Below are positions 34,054 through 41,761 of a stretch of DNA of 64,000 bases, piece after piece. The position numbers and the translations under genes are program-made. This DNA comes from Streptomyces flaveolus (lineage in GTDB: Bacteria; Actinomycetota; Actinomycetes; Streptomycetales; Streptomycetaceae), in contig NZ_BMRV01000009.1 of assembly GCF_014648815.1 (NCBI RefSeq), forward strand, positions 124,001-188,000, written 5' to 3'. How positions within the stretch are numbered: the stretch's first letter is position 1; each line of letters starts with the position of its first letter. Below the pieces are notes generated by a model. It saw only the letters and a list, made by a program, of their open reading frames with translations. It made no database searches and was not told the origin of the DNA.

Positions 34054-36081
34054 ATGCAGGACCGCTACCGCGTCGTCACAGGGCCGCCGTGGTCCCCGCC
34101 GAGTGTCTCGGCAGAGGACCTGGAAGGCCTGGCCGCCGCGCTCAACGCCTTGCAATCCCCGGCCGTCGCCGCCCTGAACGACCTCACGGCGGACATGGTG
34201 GAACTCGCTTTCAACTCCCTGCGGCCCAAACACCGCCAGGAGCTGCTCACCAGTCTGGGTATCCGCATGTCGGCCCCTCGACGGGTGAGCAGTGCCCTGT
34301 GCCGGGACGTCCTCACCAGGCTGCGGCGCCAGTCGCGGCAGCACACCTGCACATGCGGGATCAAGGGACTCACGGTCACCGTGATGAACCAGGTGGGCGA
34401 CTTCGTCCTGGCGCACGACGGGGAGCCGGTCCCCGACCCTGTTGCCCGGTGGGGCGCCACGCTGGTCCGGGCCACTGTGTTCGCGTGGTGCAATGCCTCC
34501 GTCACCGACGCCCACATCCTTGCCTGGGCGGCGGACCAGGACTGGTTCGGGGCGACGGCCGACGACGAGGCGGCCCGGCTCGCCGCCGTCGCTGCCGCGG
34601 CGCGGCCTCTCATGGAGGCGTACCCCGATTTCGTACTTGGAGCGGCGGAGGACGACGGGCTGGCGCTCGCGGAGGAGAGTGAACCAGGGGCCGCTGCCGT
34701 CGCCGATCGGCCGGGCGCCAGCGCCCCCGCACCACAGACCGCGGCAGCGGACACCGGTACTTCGCACGAGGAGACCGCTACCGCGTCCGACTACACCGGG
34801 ACCAAGGCTGGGACAGCTCCTGAGGAAACATGTCAGCAGCTGGAGTCCGCCCTGGCGGGGGCCCGCCAGGCCGCGGAGAAGGTCACCGACGCAGTCATGG
34901 ACGGCCGCCCTCCGCAGGACGAAGACCTGGCCCGGCTCGCTGCGCTGAGCACTGTTTTCAACGACGTGGACGCGGTGTTCCGGGCCGCCGGCATCGAGGG
35001 GGTGCCTCGTCGTCTGGAGGACATCACGCGCGCTGCACACGCACATCGGACAGCGCGGGAGCGTGACCTCCAGGCCCGCGAGCCGCTGCGGGAACTGCTG
35101 GATGTCGCCTGCCGCCCGGACAGCTCCGCCGCTGCCGCCGCTGCCGCCGAGGCCGTGCGCGGCGCGGCTCGCCGCCTGCTGGATGTGCCGGTATGGGAGG
35201 AGCTGCAACACGAGGAGAGCGCCGCGCTCGCCGCCCTGGCCCGGCTCATCAGGCTGGGACGACAGGCGGATGCCGCCACGGAGATTCTGGCACTGCAGGG
35301 ACAAATCGTACGGGTCCTGCCCACGTGCGCCATGGCCGTGCTCATCGCTCCCGAGCTGACGCTGGACCAGCCGGTGGACGGTGAACCGTACCCCGCCGGG
35401 ACCGCCGAGGCACACGGCACCGCCGAGCCCGCCGACGCCGAGACGACCGCAGAACACGAAACCGTGCAGTCGGCCGCATCGACTGAGGCGATCGCGCCCC
35501 AGCCCGCCGCCGAGCCGGAAGCCACGACCGCCGTGCCGGTCCACGCACCCAAGGCAGACGCCGGGCCGGCCGCCGACAGCGACTCGGCACTCCCCACGTC
35601 CGCTGACGCGCCCGTCCAGGCACCCGCCGCACCCACGCCTTCTCCTGTCGATGACACGCCCGTCCGGGCAGCGGCCCCGGCGGCGGACGACGCCACCCAT
35701 GAGGCCGCGGTCGAGGGTGCCCTGGCGCAGCTGGTCGTGGAGCGGCGCTTCGGACTCGCCCACCATGTCGCAAGGGCCGCTGGCCACCCCGAGCCCCAGG
35801 TGGCGGCGATCCGCCTGGCCGGTGCCGCCGCGCTGCTCACCTCTGGGGGCAGCCAGAGTGCCCGGCTAACGGCGGACCTGCTGCAGGAGTACGGCGGATA
35901 TGCGGGCCAGGACACCGAGGGCAGCGAACTCCTACTGCTGCCCGCCCTGCTCCGTACCGCGCTGATCACCGGTGACCACGCTGCGGGCGCTCAGCTCAAG
36001 GGCTGGTGCCGAGGCTCCCGGACCGGCTGGGGGAGGCGGCGACCGCCGTCGCCGACCGTGCCCTCAGCGGCGCCCTGCTGA
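34054..36081 (+). CDS. Large hypothetical island protein, 675 residues, probably the N-terminal part of a frameshifted gene
   Basis: No family recognised. The ATG at 34054 follows GGAG; a GTG at 34048 is an alternative. The first ~200 residues are helical with an HTCTCGIKG segment. Helical parts lie around 270-440. A long Ala/Pro/Glu/Thr-rich linker spans about 450-560, followed by a helical repeat-like region (RRFGLAHHVARAAGHPEPQ). The last ~25 residues (from GWCRGSRTG) are arginine-rich and read like an out-of-frame shadow. The continuing helical pattern moves to the frame of the next gene, which overlaps by 76 bases. A single-base loss near 36000 would explain this. Confidence 0.7.
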   Translation: MQDRYRVVTGPPWSPPSVSAEDLEGLAAALNALQSPAVAALNDLTADMVELAFNSLRPKHRQELLTSLGIRMSAPRRVSSALCRDVLTRLRRQSRQHTCTCGIKGLTVTVMNQVGDFVLAHDGEPVPDPVARWGATLVRATVFAWCNASVTDAHILAWAADQDWFGATADDEAARLAAVAAAARPLMEAYPDFVLGAAEDDGLALAEESEPGAAAVADRPGASAPAPQTAAADTGTSHEETATASDYTGTKAGTAPEETCQQLESALAGARQAAEKVTDAVMDGRPPQDEDLARLAALSTVFNDVDAVFRAAGIEGVPRRLEDITRAAHAHRTARERDLQAREPLRELLDVACRPDSSAAAAAAAEAVRGAARRLLDVPVWEELQHEESAALAALARLIRLGRQADAATEILALQGQIVRVLPTCAMAVLIAPELTLDQPVDGEPYPAGTAEAHGTAEPADAETTAEHETVQSAASTEAIAPQPAAEPEATTAVPVHAPKADAGPAADSDSALPTSADAPVQAPAAPTPSPVDDTPVRAAAPAADDATHEAAVEGALAQLVVERRFGLAHHVARAAGHPEPQVAAIRLAGAAALLTSGGSQSARLTADLLQEYGGYAGQDTEGSELLLLPALLRTALITGDHAAGAQLKGWCRGSRTGWGRRRPPSPTVPSAAPC

Positions 36082-39000
36082 TCGCCTCGCCGCTGGTCGC
36101 CGACGTCTCCGAGACCGAGGCACGGCTGCGGGAACTGCGCGATCAGAGCCGTGCCCTGCTCTCGCCGCAGCGGCTGCGGTTCGCACGGGCGACGGAGATT
36201 GCCAAACGCTGGCTCGCCCCCGACAACGGGATGCTCGGATCGCTGCTCACGACTGTCGTCGGCGACGACCGCCACGCGCTGCAGCAGGTGCGGGAGCAGG
36301 CCGATCGACTGTCGAAACTGGCCGAGGTCAACAGCGAGATCGACCGCATGGACCGCAAGTACCGCTCGTCCAGCGGCAAGCCGCTCCAGGGCTCCGGGCG
36401 GCAGGACCTGGTGCATCTTGTGGAGCGGGCCGTCAGCCTGGTCAGGGAGTGGTGCCTGGCGGTCGACGGCACCCGTCGCGGTGACCGTTCCGACGGCAGC
36501 CGGGCGGTCAAGGAGACCTCCTCCCTGCGCCAGTCCCTGCTGGACGGCAGGGAAGCGGCGCTGGGCGAACTGGAGCGGTTGGCGCGGCGCCCGGACGCCC
36601 TCTCGGGCGCGATGGCCTGGGCGGCCCACGCCTCGATGGAGGAGCTGTTCGCTCTGCTCGCTGACGTCACCGTGACCACGCGTTCCGGCGGTCCCGTCGA
36701 CCCAGCGCTCGTTCTGGACGCGGAGCTGCTGAAGGTGTGTGACACCCGTGACGAGCGGCCGTCGCCCGACGAACTGCTGACCGCGGTCCACCGGAGCTGG
36801 CAGGAGGCTCTGGACGAGCGGCTCTCCCACGACGCGTTCACCGCGGCCCGTGACATCGTCGAGCTGGCCGGGCGCGGGCTGTTGCCTGCCGCTGGGGCGG
36901 GGGAGTTCGTCCCGCCTGCGGAAGCCGAGATCGACGACAGGGAGACCACCCGGCGTGCGCAGCTACGGAAGGCACACGACGCACTCGTCGCCGAGCTGCA
37001 CCGTGCGCAGGCCGACGGTGCCGTGACCGAGGACCAGGACCTGGGCCTTCAGGAGTTGCTCGCCGACGCCCACAACAGCCTCGAAAGCGGTGACCGACAC
37101 GACCTGCTGCACGTGCGGCGGGCGCTCGACACGGTACGGAGTGGCCTGCCGGCCTTCCGGGAGCAGGCGGCGGATCGAATCCGGGCTCGGCTCGACGCCC
37201 TGGACCCCTCCGTGGAGGAGCGGGCCCAGGTCCTGCGGCGCCTGGAGACGAACGACCTGGCCACCGCTGCCGACCTCGTCTACTTCCTGGAGATCGGCGA
37301 GCCGGTCCCGGAGATCGAGGGTGGCGAGTCCCATCTGACCGAGTTCTTCCCGGCCGTGCCCGACGGCCTGCCCGGAGGGATCGACCATGAGCTCGTCGAG
37401 CTGGTCCGGTCCGGCGGCAAGCATCCGATGGTCCCCGTCCTGGACTACGGCGGCCTCTCCACCGACGAGGCGGCGCTGGCGGCCGACGCCCTCGGTGAGT
37501 GGCGCGCGCTTGCCGCCACCGAACGCAAGGACCGGCTCCAGGTGGCTCCGACGCGACAGGTGCCGCCTCTCCTAAAGCTCCTCGGCTACGACGCCAAGAG
37601 CGCCAGGCCGCTCGACGACCGATCCCAGCACCGGCGGGAATACCGTCTCTTCGAAGCGACCGGCGTGGAGATCAACGGTAGAGCGAAAGCGCCCGCGTTC
37701 GGCTCGCAGATCAAGGAGCAGGGCGGCAACCTGCGGGTGATGGTGGTCTGGGGCAGGCCGCCCGCCAAGGTCGTCATGAGCTGGGCGGAGCGCGACACCA
37801 GCGGAGCCAGCCTTCTCGTCGTCTACTTCGGCACGCTGAGCCGTGAGGCCCGAGTCGAACTCGCCGCCGGCTCCGACCGGTTGCAGCCGCTGCTCGTGGT
37901 GGACGATGCAGCCCTCGCCTATCTCGCGGCCTGCGGCAACCGCCAGGTCAGCGCCGCCACGCAGACCCTGCTGCCCTTCTCCGGCGTCAACCCGTACATC
38001 AGGGAGAAGCGCGGCCGGATCGGCGGCGAGATGTTCTACGGCCGCGACGCCGAACGCAAGAGCATCCTCGACCCGCGCGGCACCCAGGTCATCTACGGCG
38101 GCCGGGGCCTGGGCAAGTCTGCGCTGCTCGCCGACGCCGGGGAACTGTTCACGGAGCAGCGCCCCGGATATCACCAGACCGTGTACGTCAACCTCGACCA
38201 GGAGAACATCGGCAAGGGCAGCTCGCGCGGGCCGGAGGCGCTGTGGAGCGTCCTCCTGAGAGAGCTGACCGTGGCACAGGTACTCGATGACCGGCCGCAG
38301 GGGCGCGGAAAGCGACAGGAGACCTCCGAGCGGGTGCGCGCCGGCATCCGGGCCTGGCTGGACGGGGACTCCCGTCGCCGACTGCTGATCCTGCTCGATG
38401 AGTGCGACCAGTTCTTTGAGGCCGACGCCCCGCGGTTCGACCAGACCAAGAAGCTCAAGGGCCTCGGGTCCGACACCAAGGACGCGGCAAAGGTCGTCTT
38501 CGCAGGACTTCACTCCGTGCAGCGCTTCTCTAAGCTTGCGAGCAACGGGCCGTTCGGCCACCTCGCTCAGACCCCGAAGGTGATCGGCCCGCTGGCTCCC
38601 CAGTCGGCTGCGGAACTGCTGGTCGAGCCGATGCGGGCGCTCGGGTTCGAGTTCAAGGACCTGGATCTCGTCAACCGTGTGCTCGGTTACTGCTCGTACC
38701 AGCCGTTCCTCCTGCAGATGTTCGGGCACCGGCTGGTCGAGCTGATGCACCGCAAGCGGACGCGGCGCGGCGCCGGGCAACCCCCTTACGAGGTGGAGGT
38801 GACCGACATCGAGATCGTGGAGTCGGACGCCGCGCTCCGGGACGGCATCTCGGCGGCCTTCAAGGACACGCTGAGCCTCGACCACCGCTATGACGTGATC
38901 GCCAATGTGCTGGCGTACCACGCCCGCCATCACGGCCTGGAGGTGCGGCTGAGCGACACCGAGTTGCGTGAGGAGTGCGAGACGTACTGGCGCAAGGGGT

Positions 39001-40109
39001 TCGAACAGCTCGACACCGAGGGCTTCCGCGCCTACCTCTCCGAGATGGTGGGTCTCGGTATCCTCGCGCCCAACCACGACGGGCTGGGCTGGCATCTGCG
39101 TGGCCCCAACGCCCTGCGCATGATCGGGACCTCGCACGAGGTGGAGGCACGTCTGCTTAGGGCTGAACAGGACTGTGAATTGCAGGAGAGCATCGTGCAG
39201 GAGGGCCGCCCCGAGCTCCCCGACGGGCGGCCGGCTCCGCTGACCAACACTCAACTCGACGATGTCCTGGGCGAGCGGTCCAACCGGACCCGAGTCGTCC
39301 TCGGTAGCACCGCCACCGGAGTCATGGACGTCGCCCGGACGTTGCGTACGATCGCCGGACCGATCGACGGCTGGACGCTGCCACCCGTGGGCAAGCCCAG
39401 CGTCTACAAACAGGAACTCTCTGGCGGACGCCCCCGAGAACGACGGGTCGTCATCAGCGACTTCGTCAACTACCGGGATCCGGTCCGGCCCGAGACCTGC
39501 CGCGAAGCCGTCGACCTGGCCGAGACGCTGCTGCCTGCCACTCCGGGGGTCACCCGCGCCGTCGTCATCGTCACCGACCCCGCTCAGCTCACCCTGTGGC
39601 GCTCCCTGCTGACGGGAACCGAGCCCACCTCGGCCGCACCGGTGGTGCTGCGTAGGCACGACCACCGCAGCCTGCGCGGCTGGGCCCAGCGCATCAACAT
39701 GTTCCACACGGAGGACCGCCTGGACCGTCTCCACGAACTGACCGGCGGCTGGCCGCTCCTGGTGGACCGGGCCCACCGCCTGCACGAGGAATTGGGCGAC
39801 CCCGACGAGGTGTTGCGCCGTCTGGCCGACCTCCGCGCGGACCGGGCCCAGGCCCGCGCATTCGCCGAGGCGACCGGCGTGTACGCGGATCAGTTGCTGG
39901 CCGCCGGATACCGGGCCCTCACCGACGAGTTCAAGGACGGCCTCTTCGACCTGGAAGGCGCGGTGACCGCCGTCGCGCTCAAGATCGATGATGAGGACGA
40001 GGCACGGTGGATCGTCGACTTCCTCGACGCCCTCCAGGTCTTCGATCGCGAGGACACCCAACTGCGCCTGGAACCGGTATTCCGGGAGTGCGTGGCGCTC
40101 AACGGGTGA
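36006..40109 (+). CDS. Large P-loop NTPase (STAND-like layout), 1367 residues
   Basis: Residues 1-450 are helical and coiled-coil-like, and continue the C-terminal pattern of the preceding frame. A mixed alpha/beta domain lies near 510-660. The NTPase begins with MFYGRDAERKSIL, has Walker A GGRGLGKSALL near 698-708 and Walker B RRLLILLDECDQF near 790-800, then a winged-helix-like end (FRAYLSEMVGLGILAPNHDG). A further ~330-residue C-terminal module follows. This order resembles signal-transducing STAND NTPases, which occur in many antiviral systems; defence is inference. The apparent GTG start has only a weak AAGGG before it, and an in-frame stop sits at 35973. Confidence 0.75.
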   Translation: MPRLPDRLGEAATAVADRALSGALLIASPLVADVSETEARLRELRDQSRALLSPQRLRFARATEIAKRWLAPDNGMLGSLLTTVVGDDRHALQQVREQADRLSKLAEVNSEIDRMDRKYRSSSGKPLQGSGRQDLVHLVERAVSLVREWCLAVDGTRRGDRSDGSRAVKETSSLRQSLLDGREAALGELERLARRPDALSGAMAWAAHASMEELFALLADVTVTTRSGGPVDPALVLDAELLKVCDTRDERPSPDELLTAVHRSWQEALDERLSHDAFTAARDIVELAGRGLLPAAGAGEFVPPAEAEIDDRETTRRAQLRKAHDALVAELHRAQADGAVTEDQDLGLQELLADAHNSLESGDRHDLLHVRRALDTVRSGLPAFREQAADRIRARLDALDPSVEERAQVLRRLETNDLATAADLVYFLEIGEPVPEIEGGESHLTEFFPAVPDGLPGGIDHELVELVRSGGKHPMVPVLDYGGLSTDEAALAADALGEWRALAATERKDRLQVAPTRQVPPLLKLLGYDAKSARPLDDRSQHRREYRLFEATGVEINGRAKAPAFGSQIKEQGGNLRVMVVWGRPPAKVVMSWAERDTSGASLLVVYFGTLSREARVELAAGSDRLQPLLVVDDAALAYLAACGNRQVSAATQTLLPFSGVNPYIREKRGRIGGEMFYGRDAERKSILDPRGTQVIYGGRGLGKSALLADAGELFTEQRPGYHQTVYVNLDQENIGKGSSRGPEALWSVLLRELTVAQVLDDRPQGRGKRQETSERVRAGIRAWLDGDSRRRLLILLDECDQFFEADAPRFDQTKKLKGLGSDTKDAAKVVFAGLHSVQRFSKLASNGPFGHLAQTPKVIGPLAPQSAAELLVEPMRALGFEFKDLDLVNRVLGYCSYQPFLLQMFGHRLVELMHRKRTRRGAGQPPYEVEVTDIEIVESDAALRDGISAAFKDTLSLDHRYDVIANVLAYHARHHGLEVRLSDTELREECETYWRKGFEQLDTEGFRAYLSEMVGLGILAPNHDGLGWHLRGPNALRMIGTSHEVEARLLRAEQDCELQESIVQEGRPELPDGRPAPLTNTQLDDVLGERSNRTRVVLGSTATGVMDVARTLRTIAGPIDGWTLPPVGKPSVYKQELSGGRPRERRVVISDFVNYRDPVRPETCREAVDLAETLLPATPGVTRAVVIVTDPAQLTLWRSLLTGTEPTSAAPVVLRRHDHRSLRGWAQRINMFHTEDRLDRLHELTGGWPLLVDRAHRLHEELGDPDEVLRRLADLRADRAQARAFAEATGVYADQLLAAGYRALTDEFKDGLFDLEGAVTAVALKIDDEDEARWIVDFLDALQVFDREDTQLRLEPVFRECVALNG

Positions 40110-40459
40110 CAGAGCCGCACGTGCATCGTGACCGGACATGACCGTGGCGATCGCGGGCATGCCGGTCGCGGTTCCGCCGTGGGCGGAGGACCTGTTGCGC
40201 CGACGAGAGTGGGGCGCTTCCAGGCGAGACCAGGAATCCTGGTAGACCGCGCGACCTGCTCCGTGCTGCTTAGGGCTGAACAGACTGCGGCAACCAGATC
40301 ATCCCGAGGGATCCCGCTCGCTCGCCCCGCGAGGCCGGGTGGCCCGACACCGACCCGACACTGTCCGCTGTGACGCTCGTTTGACGCTCCAGGTACTCAC
40401 GCGCAGGACGGCGAACTGAGAAACTGACGCTGACCTGGGCTTTTCCGTGAGGTGCTCCG
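40110..40459. other. Non-coding stretch after the NTPase gene
   Basis: No gene is supported in these 350 bases. Open frames are short, lack ribosome-binding sites and share no recognisable family. There is no obvious integrase, excisionase or tRNA here, so the element's own recombination functions are either lost or encoded elsewhere. Confidence 0.4.
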
Positions 40460-40535
40460 GCCGACATCTTCTCAACGACGCATCACGTGGAGTGTGTGGC
40501 GATCCTCGAACCGGCGGGCAAGGGGCTGGCTCTGA
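40460..40535 (+). repeat. Repeat C: distal copy of the methyltransferase 3' end
   Basis: Translates as DIFSTTHHVECVAILEPAGKG, equivalent to DLFPMTHHVECVAILEPAGKG at the end of the intact methyltransferase. The core 40477-40524 matches 30062-30109 at 45 of 48 bases. It has no upstream coding sequence, so it is either the displaced original gene end or the far attachment site. It marks the right limit of the island. Confidence 0.8.
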
Positions 40536-40628
40536 CCCGCGCTTTTACCGTCGGGGCGGGTTGCTCGACCCGTCCCTCCGGGCAGCCAGAGGGGCCCTTC
40601 CCTGTCCCGGGGTCGCCTTCCGCGGAGG

Positions 40629-40770
40629 TCAGATGCGACCGATCCAGTCCACCACGGTCGCGGCGAACGCATGGGGTACTTGCTCAAGTGCCGCCACGTG
40701 CCCGTCGGACAGCACTCTCGTCGGGCAGCCGAGCACTGCTGCGAAGTTCGCCAGGGACGGCCGGGAATAG
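40629..40770 (-). pseudogene. Remnant of an alpha/beta-hydrolase gene (C-terminal end)
   Basis: The minus strand reads FAAVLGCPTRVLSDGHVAAL and then EQVPHAFAATVVDWIGRI, ending in a stop. GHVAALEQ...FAATVVDWI is the usual last helix pair of alpha/beta hydrolases (catalytic histidine in GHV). No nucleophile elbow or N-terminal part remains; the sequence breaks at ~40770, exactly where the doc remnant starts on the other strand. Confidence 0.5.
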
Positions 40771-40871
40771 TGGTCTCCGTCGCCGGCCGGTTCGTCGAGG
40801 AAGTCGCACGGGACGACATCGATGTACAGGTCATCACCGAATGCCTCTCGACCTGGTTCCCCATTCGTTGA
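40770..40871 (+). pseudogene. Remnant of a second doc toxin gene
   Basis: The C-terminal ~33 residues, VSVAGRFVEEVARDDIDVQV then ITECLSTWFPIR, match the end of the intact Doc (VSVAGPFVEEVAQDNVDVPA then IAKRLATWFPVS), including the stop and the following GACGTTCG. The Fic motif is gone. Thus each of repeats A and C is followed by a doc sequence, intact after A and broken after C. Confidence 0.75.
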
Positions 40872-41312
40872 CGTTCGGCCCGGCTCTCGGCGGTCGGGTG
40901 GGCGGAACCGGGCGTGGGTCGCATCGTCGGCGCCGAAGGTCGCATCGATGCTGGTCTTCGTCTCGTCGGGCGTCGAATGGATCAGGATCTCTGTTCCGGG
41001 TCGTCTCTCGGCCTGTTCCGCGGTGTGCGACAGGCGTCCGCGCTCACCGGGACCTTGACCATGGCTGTGCCCGGCAGAGTTCCGCCGATGCGTATGCGGC
41101 TCGACTCCAGCCGGACGAGCGGCCGGCAGAGACGGTCGCTGTGAACCAGGCCGGCAAGCTCCGGCGCCGCACCGAACGCCGGGGAACGGCCCTGGAGTTC
41201 TCCCTCGCCCTGGCCGCCCCGGGGGTGGTTGATGATACAAGGGACGGGTGATCAGGTCGGTGGCCGCGCGAGTACGGTGGAGTGGCCCGCCCGGATGGAC
41301 TTGGGGGAATTC
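40872..41312. other. Non-coding stretch before the WXG100-like operon
   Basis: About 440 bases with no supported gene; several short frames lack ribosome-binding sites. The promoter of the export operon should lie in its last 100 bases; TACGGT near 41274 is a possible -10 box. Confidence 0.35.
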
Positions 41313-41741
41313 ATGACGTTCGAGCAAGAATGGGCCGAACTGCACTCCGCGGCGGCCGAGCGCACTGCGATGCAGATCGACAGCATTCCGGCCGAAGGCG
41401 GCGGAGGCGGCGGCGGGAAAGACCTGGTGGTCAATCGGGACGACCTCGGCGCCATCGGTAGTGACGCGTACGACCTGCTGGGCCGGCTGGGGAAGGACGG
41501 CGACATCGCCCGTGCCTCCACGTTCGACGCGGCGACGGCGCTGACCAACGGGAACTTCGTGAGCGGCTCGGCCGTGCTGAAAGTGCACGATTTCTGGCAG
41601 ACCCACCTGAAGACGCTGCTGGACGCCTGCGCGCAGATCTCCAATCACCTCGATTACAGCAAGGCCCGGCACGCCGAGGACGAGGCGAAGATCGAGGGCG
41701 ATCTGACGCGGATATCCGTGCTTACGGAATACATGAAATAG
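41313..41741 (+). CDS. Small WXG100-like / type VII secretion-associated protein
   Basis: 142 residues from the ATG at 41313, which has GGGGGA upstream; an in-frame ATG at 41295 is the alternative. A polyglycine run (GGGGGGG near residue 33) splits a short N-terminal helix from a longer helical body with SAYDLL-like and FWQTHLKTLLDACAQ segments. Helical hairpin proteins of this size are typical first genes of ESX/type VII substrate pairs, and the next gene has a WXG motif. No signal peptide. The assignment is by architecture and context only. Confidence 0.6.
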   Translation: MTFEQEWAELHSAAAERTAMQIDSIPAEGGGGGGGKDLVVNRDDLGAIGSDAYDLLGRLGKDGDIARASTFDAATALTNGNFVSGSAVLKVHDFWQTHLKTLLDACAQISNHLDYSKARHAEDEAKIEGDLTRISVLTEYMK

Positions 41742-41761
41742 GGCTCGGGGGAGCGCGAAAC

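Noticed and set aside
37572-40160. 862-residue frame opposite the NTPase gene
   Set aside because: Antisense to a gene with intact Walker motifs; no ribosome-binding site and shadow-type composition.
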